Assembly: GCA_033398695.1 (NCBI GenBank)
Contig: CM065810.1
Span: 140,459,215-140,523,214, forward strand
Length of the DNA stretch: 64,000 nucleotides
Origin: Orobanche coerulescens
Lineage: Eukaryota > Streptophyta > Magnoliopsida > Lamiales > Orobanchaceae
Direction: 5' to 3'
Shown in pieces: positions 1-11,149 of this stretch. The notes under the pieces are model-generated. The model was not told where the DNA came from. It made no database searches and saw only the letters and a program-made list of their open reading frames with translations. Both the position numbers and the translations under genes were made by a program. Each line of letters begins with the position of its first letter. Positions within the stretch are counted from its first letter, which is position 1.

Positions 1-184
1 ACCACATTGATATTTTGAGAATAGTCAATACTGGACTTTTTGCCATCCGATTCTCGTAATTGTTGTTCGGAACCGCCGTTTCGGGGTTGCCGTGGATCCA
101 TCCTATGTTATCATGAGTGCTTTGATCTTCCGTTTGATGCTTCGTCCGTGTTTCGGTGTTTTGGAACTGTCGCTATCATATCCC

Positions 185-606
185 TAGCGCGCGCTATCAT
201 CGTTGTATAGCGCACGCTAAGCATCATTAGTAGCGCTCTAGCGAGTCGAGTCTGGCAGTGGCAGTGAATTTGGTTCTGGTCTCTGCTCTCTGGATAGACA
301 GATTAGCGCACGCTACGTTTTGTCTAGCGCACGTTGTTGTTGAGGACTAGCAGGCTCTAGGTGTCCGGTAGCGCGCGCTAATGTGATAGTCCAGTACTGT
401 GCAGTTGCTTCTGGACTCGGTTTGGTGTCCAGGTAGTGCACGCTATGACCCGATAGCGCGCGCTACCGAGAGGCTATTAGCGCACGCTAATTATTGGTAG
501 TGCACGCTAACGGTCCAGAACTATAGGTTCTGGACTGGGGTGTTAACTCTCTAGACTAGGTTTTTGGCCATTAGCGCACGCTAACTTTGAAGGTTAGCGC
601 ACGCTA
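185..606 (+). repeat. U3 array of 12-bp palindrome TAGCGYRCGCTA
   Basis: About eleven copies of TAGCGCGCGCTA or TAGCGCACGCTA and close variants begin at 185, 208, 304, 325, 369, 434, 454, 478, 498, 573 and 595. Spacing is irregular, from 20 to about 60 bp. The core is alternating purine-pyrimidine. The array stops just before the TATA box. The same motif fills the U3 of LTRs A, B and D. Its function is unknown; a protein-binding site is one possibility. Confidence 0.9.
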
Positions 607-608
607 AT

Positions 609-637
609 AACTCTCTGGCTATAAAAACCAGAGAGTT
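609..637 (+). promoter_or_regulatory. LTR core promoter: TATA box inside a perfect 10-bp inverted repeat
   Basis: The TATA box TATAAAAA (620-627) lies between the arms AACTCTCTGG (609-618) and CCAGAGAGTT (628-637), which are exact reverse complements. A pyrimidine-rich tract follows at about 650-680, as expected near the start of a plant LTR transcript. The TATA assignment is clear. A role for the hairpin is inference. Confidence 0.7.
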
Positions 638-1230
638 GACCAGGGCAGCTCATTTCTCCCCCTCTTCTTTTCTTCTCCGTGAGATAGGCGATTTGGAGCA
701 TTTTGGAGCGTGGAATTGAGCAATTAGCACCATCCATTCAAGATCTTGAGTCTATAACACCGATTTATCATCATCTAATCATCATCCACCTCTTGAATCA
801 AGGTAAATCTTTTAGAACCCTATTTTTTGGGAAAATTGGGGATTTTTGAGTTTTTGTCCGATTTGTTCCGTGTTGTTGATTAATCCATGATGAATATGAT
901 TAATCTTGTTGGTATTCTTGTTTCCCTACGAATTCATGGTGTATTTCGTGGTTTTTGCGTAATCGAGAGGATTTGGTTGCGATCCGCCCTCGTTGTTGTT
1001 TTTGTACGAATACACATGAATCGTAGGCGGGTTTTCGAGTGTATTCCATTTCCCTAATCGTTTAGAAATGGTTGTGATTATATTCTTCGAATCGTTAGGT
1101 TCGGTGTCGTCGTTTCCTAGCGGTCGTGTTTGATTCTTTCCGTTCGAGTTGTCGTCAATTACTCAAGACAAGTATTTTTGGAAACCTTTATGCTTAACAT
1201 GAAATGGTAATGTATATTGTGTGTGCTTTG

Positions 1231-1455
1231 CTCACCTCGGGAGGGTCCTACGGGGCCTCGAGGGAATCTATGACTTCACTCTGGATTCACGAGTTTGATT
1301 CGCTAGCCAGCTCGGGAGGGTCCTTAGAGGCCTCGAGTGGGATCAGTGGCTTCACCCCGGTCCTAGGCGATGCCTGTGCGTGATTTGTTTTATGATATGG
1401 CCAGCTCGGGAGGGTCCTTAGAGGCCGCGAGTGGGACCAATGGCTTCACCCCGGT
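1231..1455 (+). repeat. Tandem repeats in LTR R/U5, about 80-92 bp, three copies
   Basis: A unit built on CTCGGGAGGGTCC, then GGCCTCGAGTGGGA, then GGCTTCACCCCGGTCCTAGGC starts near 1231, 1308 and 1400. The second and third units are the most alike. This is LTR-internal structure and not coding. Confidence 0.8.
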
Positions 1456-2001
1456 CCTAGGCAAATTGATGATTGACTGTTTATTTCCGGAAAAGACATG
1501 TCTGGTTTTTGGTTTTGAAATGAATTGGTGCATTGTACTATGAAATGTGTAAGCGAATGGTTTGCCTTGATTACTTGTACTAGCGTTATTGCTAACCCTT
1601 CGGAGACACGTTTTGGGGAAATTCTTGTTATGAATTTCAAGTTATGTTCAGCCGGACGAGCGGGCGCTGGGACAGTACGAGGATGTTGGCCAGGGTCGTT
1701 GACATGTGCCTTTGAGTCCTTTTATTTTCGTTGTTCCCTTCGATATGGTTGTCGTCTACTTTATAAACTTATAGATTGTACTCGCGAGTACTTAGGCTTT
1801 TCCCTTCGGATTGTGGTTTGTATTCGTTGAAGTTATTTACGTTGTCGCTGTTGATTATTCCGCCGGTTGTACCGGGCGGGTTATTTGATTTTCATCTGGA
1901 TGATGTGTGTTTTTACTGTGGTAATTCGTGTCTAGCCTGGTGGGTCCCATGTAGGGGTCCACGGCACTGTAATATACCTTGAATATCTCACGGGTGTTAC
2001 A

Positions 2002-2607
2002 TTTGTCCCCTTGGTTGCATGTGTTGAGGATTTTTCTTATCACTTGGGGACAAAAGGGTGATAAGATGGGATCTTATCACGATCACCTTTAGGTGTGATG
2101 GTTGGAGGTTAGTGTGGACTTTGTTATAAAACAAAGTTCATCCTCCACCACTTACACACCCAAAAATCGGCCATCATCACTTCTAGAGAGAGAGTTTATT
2201 TTGTTCATGTTCTTGCACTCTTAGAGAGAGAAACAAAATCAAGAACAAAAACTTATATCACTTAGAGTGATCACAAATTTGAGAGAGCATTTTCCTACTA
2301 CTCTTTTCTAACTATATCCTTGGAGGATAATTGGGTAGTTGTTGTTCCGATCATCTCCCGGTGGGTGGCTAGCAGAGACGTGGTGCTTGCGGCATTTGGA
2401 TCATCAAGGACTTATCAAATCGGATTTGCAGTCACCGGGATCAACCTCAACATTCAATCAAAGGACTTCAAGGGTATGTTTTCCTATCTTTACTCTTGTC
2501 CTTTTATATTCGTATACATCTTGCATGATCGGTCCTCTTTAGGGGTTCGGTAAAGTTAGTTTTTGCTTCCGCTGCGTCTTTGTTTTAGGCATCGAATCCC
2601 AATATTA
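2002..2607 (+). other. Unclassified LTR-like or promoter block
   Basis: There is no coding signal. The block opens with TTTGTCCCC and has its inverted match GGGGACAAA near 2046. A TATA box at 2125-2130 sits between inverted arms ACTTTGT (2118-2124) and ACAAAGT (2131-2137). After that come GAGAGAG-rich leader-like sequence and, near the end, CTTCCGCTGCGTCTT followed by AATCCCAA, which resembles the 3' part of plant Ty1/copia LTRs. No TG/CA ends or TSD could be fixed, so a copia LTR fragment is only the best guess. Confidence 0.4.
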
Positions 2608-5481
2608 GAGACCTGTTGACCCAAATAAAATTCTTTTTTTTTTTTTTTTAAAAAGTGATCGTTGGACCCGGCGGGTCTACCGAAAAAAATAAAAAAAATC
2701 AAAAAAAGTAAGAAAATCATAAATTATACCTATAAATACCACCCCAACCTCTTCATTTTTCACACCCATTCTCAATATAATCTATCTATCTCTCATCTCT
2801 ATAATCTAATATCTCTATCTTTCTATTACATTTTATCATTAAATCCAAGTTAGAACCAGTGGCTCTTTAGGGCAAATCGAATAAATCATCTGGCGTAACT
2901 ATTCGGGAACCTCAAAATCACCCTCCACCTGGTTTGAAAATGAAAGTCAAGAAGATGAATATAATAATACGGTACATAAAGTATCTATTATGGTAGTACA
3001 ACAACTACTAATGAAGAAGAAGTTGACCCCGGGGATTTCGATATATCCCAAATTGTCAACAACTGCATAACATTGACGAAGAAATAGAGCACGAAAACGA
3101 TGAAGCTATGTTTACACAAACATATGCAACGTTTGAGCGCACTCTTCATGGCTTACCAACTCCGACACAAACATCAAAGTCGAAACGTCCCGCGGCAAGC
3201 CAAGTTGAAGAACAACCCCCTTATGTTGAAGAGTTATCGTCCGAAAATGAGCAAGAAACTCTGAAAGGAAGAGGGAGTAAGAAATCTAAAGCGATAAAGA
3301 AGCATGCCCCTGTTGTATAAAGGAAGCCGGTATCCGACCTTTTTTCAAAACACTTTAAGAAAGAAAAAATATCGGACGGTTCTATGAGGTTCTTTGCAAC
3401 TATTGCAACAAAGAATATCCGTATAAAGTCGGAGATGGATATGGAAATTTTAAAAGGAATTTTGAGCATAACCACGCCTCGGTCCATGGAGATCAAAAAT
3501 CCGAAAGTCAACTCAACTTCCAACCTTCTACTGGAGCCGACACTCAAGGTATGTTTGAATCTCAACTTTACGGGTTGGGAATATAGGATGCAAAATGCCT
3601 ATAAACCTGCTATTAAGAGAATTCCACTTATTATAATGACTAGACAAGTAGTATACCTAGCCAAACAACATAAACTTGGACTACGAGCATATTTTAAATC
3701 TATAAATTATAGAGTTTGTTTAGCTGCTGATATGTAGGCAGATTTAAAACAAAAAATGATTATATGGGAATAACTATACACATGATTGATAAATTGGAAC
3801 TTAAACAAAAAATTACTTGGCCTTTAAAAAATTTAACTGCACACATACTGCGGATAATATAGCTAGAACAATTATTAAAATTTTAACTTTCTATTGTTTA
3901 AAAGATAAAATTTTCACAATTGATTTTGATAATGCTAGTTCTAATACTGCTAGTGTACCAACTTTAATACAAGCTTGCAATCCTGTTTTACAAGGTCGAT
4001 TATTTCATACTAGATGTATATGTCATATTTTAAATATGTGTGTTCAAGATGCATTAAAAGCTGTAGATGATGCAATAGAACCAATTAGAAAATGTGTCTT
4101 GTTTTTACATAATCGTACTAAGTTAGCAAGATAATATGTTAAATTTTTAAAATCAGAACAAATGTAACCCAAACTTTTTACTCAATATGTAAAACATAGA
4201 TGGAACTCAACTTATGAGATGTTAAATTTAGTAATGAATATAAAGAATTATTGTGGAATTTTTTGAAAACTTTTCCCACTTAGAAGGATCTTTTTATTGC
4301 CAACCTATTGGGGTGAAACCAAAGATTTAATAAATTTATTAAAGATTTTTGAAAATACAACTAAAGATTTAAGTGGTTGTTATTATCCTATAGTTTCTAA
4401 AGTTTTATTTCATTGTTGTTTTACTGTTTCCGAAATGGATGCTTGTAGTAAATTTTCAAGATTGGAGAGTGCTATTTACAATATGTGTTTAAAATGGATA
4501 AAGTATTTTAATCGTATTCGTGATGTTTTCTTAATTAGTGCAGTTTTATGTGCCGATTTGAATTTAGCTCAAGTACAACAATCACTTGAAATCTATTATA
4601 ATATTCTTGCTAATATGAGTTTTCCTATTATTGAAATACCATTGAGAGTCAAAATATGTTTGAAAATATTACTAATGTTGAACAAGTAAAATAGATTTAA
4701 AATATAGTTGTGAAAGTCTTTTTGCTGAATATTTAGCTAAATATGGAGATAAGATTCAAACTCAATAAACAAGAACTAGGACTACCAATACATTTAACAT
4801 AGAACTAGAGAGTGCTTTCAGTGAAGGAGGTTATATGTTGGACGAGCGGAAATAAAAAATCTTGAGGCTCAAATGATGCTTAAGGACGCAACAAAAGCCG
4901 AGCTACGAGATCAAGAAAATAAGTGGGATGTCCTATTAGCCGACCAAGAAACCTATCAAAAAGGCACCACTGAAGGAGAGTCTAGTCAAATGAGCCAAAC
5001 CGACAACCAAGAGGACGATGACATCGACTTCGACTAAAAGTAACTAAGGTCAGTCAGGTAAGTAAAGAACTACATAAGGCTTTGGTTGCTCACGAGGATA
5101 CGTACGCAATTTAATTTTAAGTAAAACTTAAAATTAAATACAAGTCAATTTTTTTAAATAAAAGAACTACGTAAAGATTTGATTGCTCACAAGTATACGT
5201 GGACAATTTAATTTTAATTAAACATTAAAATTAAATACAAGCTCATTTTTTTCCAATTGTTTTCTTTCTTCATTAGTTGTTTTTCGTGTATAAAATGATA
5301 ATAAATAAAATTTTAAAAATACATTTTCAAGCAAAAAAATCACGGGTCGAGCCCGGATCTAGACCCGTGGCCGACCCCTGACCTGTACATTTCATATGTA
5401 TGGGTGGTATCCGGGACTGGTCGGCCGACTCATCTACCCACCGGGTCGGGCCCAGACCCAAACCCGCATTTGACACCTCTA
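2608..5481 (+). mobile_element. Degenerate hAT transposon
   Basis: This AT-rich block carries a broken hAT transposase. Its right end (5340-5481) is rich in GGGTCGGGCCC-type sequence. Read on the minus strand it begins AGAGGTGTCAAATGCGGGT, which matches the common plant hAT terminus. The left end is uncertain: TAGAGACCTGTTGACCC near 2606 is only a weak match. No 8-bp TSD was found. Confidence 0.7.
3108..5035 (+). pseudogene. hAT-family transposase, frameshifted
   Basis: The fragments lie in order but in different frames. An N-terminal lysine-rich piece (3108-3320) is followed by a BED-type zinc finger with CNYC at 3395-3406 and HNH at 3467-3475, in a frame that stops near 3588. The catalytic core (3817-4134) shows the plant hAT signature DFDNASSN, FHTRCICHILN and a following IR..V segment. 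A second core piece spans 4297-4689. The C-terminal dimerisation region at 4793-4850 reads ESAFSEGGYMLDER, close to the hATC consensus, and an acidic tail runs to a stop near 5035. At least three frame changes mean no functional protein. The family call is strong; the subfamily is not resolved. Confidence 0.85.
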
Positions 5482-5499
5482 TATACATGGACTACTGGG

Positions 5500-6358
5500 T
5501 AGTGGTGCCACATTTTAACCGAATGGTTCGGCGGCCCGATTCGACGGTCCGGTTCGAACCGAAGCTGGCCGTTCCGAACCGGAACTGCTTCAGACGGGCC
5601 GTTACGGTCAAGGTTCTCGAGTTCGTGAACCGGCGGGTTTTCCGCCCGAACCGCCGGTTTGGCCCAGAACCGCCGGTTTTCCGCCCAAATTCAAAATTTA
5701 AAATTCAAATTTTTCCCAACTCCCCCCAATTTTATCTATAAAAAAAATTCAAATTTTCAAATTTCAAATATTTTCAAATTCAAAATTCAAATTTTTCCCA
5801 ACTCCCCCAATTTTATCTATAAACAAAATTCAAATTTTCAAATTTCAAATTTTTTCAAATTCAAAATTCAAATTTTTCCCAACTCCCCCAATATTTTTAC
5901 TTTATTGCATTTCAAGTTTTCAATATTTCAAATTTTCAGCACAAGTAATTTAATTTAAAAAAAAAGTCATAAAAAATATTACAAGTTACTATAAATTATA
6001 TAAAAAAAATACACAACATAAAAATTTCTAAATTTCTAAATTATTTAATAACTTATTATATTTTTATTAAATTAACTTAAGTAATTTCAAAAAGTCAACA
6101 CTTGTAAATTACAAAATTTAGAAATTTCATCATTTAATTTAGAAAAAATAAGATATAAATAATATTACATATATTATAAATTAAAAAAAAAAATGTAATC
6201 GGCGGTTCAACCCGAACCGCGGTTTCTCTGACCGGAACCGGCTTGCCTGCCCGCGAACTGCCCTTTTGCTGAATACCTGCCGTTCAGTTCACCTCTTCTC
6301 GTGAACCGAACTGCTTGTTCGGCCCGAATCCGCGGTTCACGGCCCGGTGGCACCACTA
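5500..6358. mobile_element. Non-autonomous element with 12-bp terminal inverted repeats
   Basis: The ends are TAGTGGTGCCAC (5500-5511) and its exact reverse complement GTGGCACCACTA (6347-6358). Both subterminal regions are rich in GGTTCG/CGAACC words, and the centre is very AT-rich. There is no coding capacity. The layout resembles short hAT derivatives. The 8-bp flanks (5492-5499 and 6359-6366) do not match, so the hAT assignment is tentative. It abuts an LTR fragment at 6359. Confidence 0.6.
5690..5900. repeat. Tandem repeat, about 81 bp, nearly three copies
   Basis: An AT-rich unit containing TTCAAATTTTTCCCAACTCC recurs with the CCCAAC word at 5715, 5797 and 5878. Open frames through it are a by-product of the repeat. 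Confidence 0.8.
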
Positions 6359-6559
6359 GATCACAGCACTCATGATAACATAGGATGGATCCACGGCAAC
6401 CCCGAAACGGCGGTTCCGAACAACAATTACGAGAATCGGATGGCAAAAAGTCCAGTATTGACTATTCTCAAAATATCAATGTGGTTACAAGCGAGTCGCT
6501 TAAAACGAAAAATACACCAAAAATGAGAGTACTAGGAAAAGAAAAATGCAGATATTACA
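6359..6559 (-). mobile_element. Element C 3' LTR, terminal 200 bp only
   Basis: The block ends GATATTACA at 6559, directly beside a polypurine tract and the end of C's pol. On the minus strand this is the start of the 3' LTR (TGTAATATC). The rest of the LTR is missing because the 12-bp TIR element abuts at 6358. Bases 6359-6485 are an inverted copy of window bases 1-127. Confidence 0.8.
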
Positions 6560-6577
6560 TTCTACCCCTCTAAAAAT
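6560..6577 (-). other. Polypurine tract of element C
   Basis: On the minus strand this reads TTTTTAGAGGGGTAGA, immediately upstream of the 3' LTR start. This is the standard place for the plus-strand primer of a Ty3/gypsy element. Confidence 0.7.
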
Positions 6578-6594
6578 AAGTTTTGTCCCGAAAC

Positions 6595-8043
6595 TTAAGA
6601 AACAAACAACTCGGGGTACCTAGCACACATGCTATCCTCGGTTTCCCAAGTTGCCTCCTCGACACCATGCATCGACCACTGTACCTTGACCAAAGGGATG
6701 GTCTTATGCCTCAGTCGCTTCTCGCGGTGTTCTAAAATCTTCAGGGGATACTCCTCGAAGGTAATATCCTCGGCGACATCAATCTCACCATAGTCGATAA
6801 TGTGACTAGGATCCGGAACATATTTCCTCAACTGGGAAACATGGAAAATGCTATGAACGTGACTCAAGGCCGGAGGTAACGCCAAACGGTATGCCAACTC
6901 ACCGACTCGCTCGAGAATCTCCAAGGGCCAAATAAATCTTGGACTCAACTTTCCCTTCTTCCCGAAGCGGAAAACTCCCCTCATCGGCGACACCTTTAGC
7001 AAAACGTGGTCTCCCACCTCAAACTCCAAAGGTCGACGACGGACGTCGGCATACGACTACTGTCGACTCTGAGCAGTCAACATCCGTTCCCGAATCAATT
7101 CCCCTTCTGCCTCGTTTCTAAAGCGATATCCGGTTCGGTCCCGACTAAATCGGACGCCTCATTCCAACAAATCGGCGATCGACAATGCCGCCCATAAAGC
7201 GCCTCATACGGTGCCATTCAAATCGACGCGTGCCAACTATTGTTGTACGTGAACTCGATCAACAACAAGTGTTCCTCCCAATCACTGCTCCAATCGAGAG
7301 CACAAGCACGCAACATATCCTCAAATGTCTGGATAGTGCACTCCGACTGTCCATCTGACTGAGGATGAAAAGAAGTACTCAGACGCAAACGAGTACCCAA
7401 TGCCTTGTGCACCGCCTGCCAAAAGTGCGGATACAAAATGGCCATGACAATCCGAAACAATAGACTTCGGAGTACCGTGAAGCCTCACAATCTGCGCAAT
7501 AAACACACGAGTTAACCTCTCCGGGCCCCAAGTATCATTGATGCCTAGAAAATGTGCCGACTTGGTCAGACGATCAACAATCACCCAAACCATATTCATG
7601 CCCGACCTTGATCTCGGCAAACTCGTGATGAAGTCCATCGAAATATCTTCCCATTTCCATTCCAGAACGGGAAGCGACTGTAATAAACCAGCCGGTCGCT
7701 GATGTTCGATTTTGACCTGCTGACAAGTCAAACATCTCGCCACAAACCGTGCGACCTCCTCCTTCATATCATTCCACCAAAAGTTCCTCCTCAGGTCCTT
7801 GTACATCTTAATCGAACCAGGATGAACGGAGTAAGGCGTATCATGGGCCTCACACAAAATACCCTGCCTCAATTTCCAGTCGTTCGGCACACACATCCGA
7901 CTCTGGAATCTCAATATACCATCTTCATGAATCCAAAAACCAGGAGACTTTCCCTTAAGAACATTCTCTCGGATTTGAATAATCATCGGATCCTACAGTT
8001 GCTTCAGTTTAATTTCATCGATCAGAGACGACGAAATCTCTAA
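6595..8043 (-). pseudogene. Element C integrase and chromodomain-like tail
   Basis: Read right to left, 7986-7470 carries the integrase HHCC zinc region (HPGSIKMYKDL, then CLTCQQVKIEHQRPAG) and the start of the DDE core (WKWEDISMDF, then TPKSIVSD). The second catalytic motif is altered after the Asp: SDCHGHF where related elements have SDRDGRF. A frameshift follows near 7450. The part at 7460-7218 has HPQSDGQSE and the third acidic region, and 7029-6595 carries the GPY/F-like region and a chromodomain-like end (VKVQWSMHGVEEATWE, then RYPELF). The gaps are joined only by frame changes. This is typical of a chromovirus of the Tekay/Del type, by recognition. Confidence 0.85.
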
Positions 8044-9020
8044 AGCGCAAAGTTGCCCGATAGCCCCCGACAACAAATCTCAACATCCAACTCGATCAAA
8101 GCCCGCTGAAGCTCAGATTTAGACGTAAGGATATCAAGCGTCTGCAACGCGATCGGTTTTCGACTCAAGGCGTCGGCAACGACGTTCGCCTTGCCCGAAT
8201 GATAAAGGATCTCGAGATCATAACCTTAATCAACTCTAACCACCTTATCTGCCTCATATTCAACTCTCACTGAGTAAATATGTATTTCAGACTTTTATGA
8301 TCGGTAAAAATCTGACATGCAGAGCCAAAAAGATAGTGACGCCAAATCTTGAGTGCAAAAACAACTGCCGCTAACTCCAAATCGTGAGTAGGGTAGTTAA
8401 GCTCATACGGTCTCAACTGCCTCGACGCAAACGCAATAGTCTTGTCGTGCTGCATCAACACGGACCCAAGACCCTGACCCGAAGCATCACTATAAACGGC
8501 AAAACCTTCATCGCCACAGGGCAATGCTGAAATCGGGGCTGAAGTCAAATGTCTCTTCAGCTCCTCAAAACTCGACTGCCTCTCGTCATTCCAGGCGAAC
8601 TTCTCGGACTTTTGGAGCAACTGTGTAAGTGGCCGAGCTAGTTTCGAGAACCCCTTGATGAACCTACGATAGTAGCCAGCCAAACCCAAGAAACTACTGA
8701 CCTCCATCACGTTCTGGGGCGGTGCCCAATCCAACAGTGCCTCAATCTTCTGTGGATCCACATGGACCCCCTCGGCTGAAATCACGTGACCCAAAAACAT
8801 CACTTCCTTCAGCCAAAACTCACATTTCGAGTACTTCGCATAGAGTCGCTCGGTCCTCAAAATGTCTAACACCACACGCAGATGATGGGCATGCTCTTCC
8901 CTGTTCCTCGAATAAATAAGAATATCGCCAATGAAGACGACGATACACTTATCCAAGTACTCGATAAAGACCTTGTTCATCAATTGCATGAACACGGCCG
9001 GTACATTAGTTAACCCGAAG
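8044..9020 (-). pseudogene. Element C reverse transcriptase (second half) and RNase H
   Basis: The open frame from 9020 begins exactly where the first half of the RT at 55195 leaves off. It continues with [13 protein letters not shown], the active-site region [26 protein letters not shown] and [13 protein letters not shown], then RNase H ([11 protein letters not shown] and TDHKSLKYI). The normally invariant first Asp of the FIDD motif is Gly, so the RT would be inactive. The last part of RNase H (8266-8044), including the ADALSRK-type end, is out of frame. The TSD CGAAG (9016-9020) marks the break made by element B. Confidence 0.88.
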
Positions 9021-9570
9021 TGTAACACCCCCAAGATATTCAGGGTATATTGCAGCGCCGTGAGCCCCGCCGTGGGACCCACAAGGCTAAACATACGCGG
9101 AACTATAAAACTTGACCGAGAAGGTCTACATACAAAGAAATGAAGGACAATACAAATGGTATTCAAAACCATAACCAATGAAACCATATACATCACCACA
9201 CAATCAATACCTCGGCAACACAGGCCGGAACATCAAGGAAACTGAAAATACAATACTCGAGTATTTAAAATCCATTCCAGTACAACAACACTGAATGGAG
9301 GAATCCAAAAAGATAACCGGAGACACAACACAGTATCACACTTGCCCATCATCTTCATGCCGACCCGATACCCGCCTGTCCGTGCTCCTGGAACCTGAAA
9401 TACATGAAACGTATTTCCCCCATAAAGGGGTTAGCCGTCGAATAGCTAGTGCAAGTATATCAGTATGAAATACAATACTCCTAGACAATAAAGTAAATGT
9501 AACCGTCAATTCATCATTTCAAGACTAGTATTCCGGAATAACTAAATCTCATAGCGTCATATCAAGACGT

Positions 9571-9806
9571 GTATGAATGCTGTAGGAACGGTTCGTTCAT
9601 ATCATCCGTCAATACATGTATGAATGCCGTAGAAACGGTTCGTTCATATCATGCCATAAATACACGTATGAATGCCGTAGAAACGGTTCGTTCATATCAT
9701 GCCATAAATACATGTATGAATGCCGTAGAAACGGTTCGTTCATATCATGCCATCAATATATCTATGAATGCCGTAGAAACGGTTCGTTCATATCATACCA
9801 TCAATA
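9571..9806. repeat. 48-bp tandem repeat, five copies, in LTR B
   Basis: Units start at 9571, 9618, 9666, 9714 and 9762, each around TATGAATGCCGTAGAAACGG then TTCGTTCATATCAT. The unit length of 47-48 bp keeps frames open and gives repeated peptides that are not real proteins. The other LTR B has the same array at 53368-53605. Confidence 0.92.
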
Positions 9807-10390
9807 TTTCTTACTTTCAAAGTCGAGAACGTACAATCATAAATATATACTTGCCTTGAATAGTTGACGACGCAATGAACGGGAAGGAAAGTCACCGACG
9901 AATGATAGGAACTCACGAAACTGAACCTAATGATTCGAAGAATACAATTACAACCAATTCCAAACGAATACGGAAATGGAAAACACCCGGAAACCCGCCT
10001 ACGATTCATGTATATTCGTATAAAAACGACAACGAGGGCGGACCACAACCAAACCCTCTCGATTCCGTAAAAACCACGAAATATACCATGAATCCGTAGG
10101 GAAACTAAGAATACCAACAAGATTAATCATATTCATCATGAATTAATCAACAAAGCGGAATGAATCGGACAAAAACACGAAAACCCCCAAATCTCCCCAA
10201 AAGTAGGGTTCTAAAGATCTAACCTTGATTCGCTGGATCGAAGGATGTTATAGGATGATCGATCAATGATATGAACTCAGGAACTTCATGGATTTGTTGT
10301 TTAACAACATGGCTTCATCTTCTCCGAAGCTCCAGCCGCGGACCGAAGAGAAAGGAAATGAAAAATGAGTGAGAAAGTGGCTGCTCTGTC

Positions 10391-10829
10391 ATTTATATAC
10401 TGGGCCGGAACTAGCGTGCGCTAGCCTTTCCGGACTAGCGTGCGCTATCGGCCAAGATCGCCCAAAGACTTCTGGCCAGTGGCCCGCACGACCCGGCACC
10501 ACCGACCAATACCGCCACCATGACTGGCCCACCCGACTTCGCTAGCGTGCGCTACGGCCGGCAGCCTGCGCGCGCTAGCCGACCTGTCCAGTGACCTCTG
10601 GACTAAACAGTTCGCCCAGGTAACGTACGCTAGTCGGCCGACAGCGTACGCTACCCCTGCCGGTTAGCGTGCGCCACGACCGACAGTAGCGTGCGCTACC
10701 TGCCGATCCTACCCGAGTCCAGAACCTCAGAACCTCTCTCGCCTGCACTCGATAGCGCGCTGGCCGCTCAATGCGTGCGCTACACTGCCGAAGAAGGCTG
10801 GCAGCCTCTCCCGGCCGAAGCGTGCGCTA
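10391..10829 (-). promoter_or_regulatory. LTR B core promoter and U3 palindrome array
   Basis: On the minus strand a TATATAAAT box (10391-10399) lies just downstream of about ten AGCGTGCGCTA-type motifs (10411-10829), spread through GC-rich sequence. The order, array then TATA, is the same as in the plus-strand LTR at 1-2001. Confidence 0.75.
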
Positions 10830-11149
10830 CGCGGTTCTCGCCATGCTCGCTTGGGCTGCCCGCCATCGTCCGGCCGTAACCCGCAACCGTCCAAAGGTGC
10901 GACCACCAGGGCTCGACGACTCGATTTCCGAAAACGTACGGAACGAACACAACGAAAAGTTTGCGGACAACATCAACGACCCGAAATGAAAGCGTAATGC
11001 AATAATTAATCATACGCGACCAAGAAAAGGGTCGAGACAACAAATACAGATACGAATACCCATAACTTTGGGTAAATTACAAAATAGCCCAAAACGCCCG
11101 AAAATCACAATACGTGATCGAATAACCAAACCGAAGTTCACAACACGTC

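Larger units (their letters stand above)
1..2001 (+). mobile_element. Ty3/gypsy LTR, plus orientation, left edge outside window
   Basis: The block ends in GGGTGTTACA at 2001, the usual 3' end of the LTRs here. Bases 1-127 are the reverse complement of 6359-6485, so only about 76 bp of the LTR start lies outside the window. In order it holds a U3 palindrome array (185-606), a TATA box (620-627), a pyrimidine-rich start of transcript (650-680) and R/U5 repeats (1231-1455). Bases 900-1060 match the reverse complement of 10000-10150 in LTR B at roughly 85-90 % by eye, so the families are related. No tRNA-Met primer site follows position 2001, so this is either a solo LTR or the 3' LTR of an element to the left. 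Confidence 0.85.
9021..11149 (-). mobile_element. Element B 3' LTR, part 1
   Basis: This aligns along its length with 52822-54943 of the other LTR B. It is interrupted after 11149 by element A; the remaining part is 21113-21366. It contains the 48-bp repeats (9571-9806), the TATA box (10391-10399) and the U3 palindromes (10411-10829). Confidence 0.92.

Noticed and set aside
5659..5958. Low-complexity plus-strand ORF with Phe/Asn/Pro repeats
   Set aside because: It is a by-product of the 81-bp AT-rich tandem repeat.
9571..9806. Evenly spaced repeats as a CRISPR array
   Set aside because: The whole 48-bp unit is conserved with no variable spacers, and the context is a plant LTR.
9569..9867. 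Repeated peptide ORFs (MYECRRNGSF-type) as possible repeat proteins
   Set aside because: They arise from the 48-bp LTR tandem repeat, whose length is a multiple of three. They are open in more than one frame and recur at 53366-53664.
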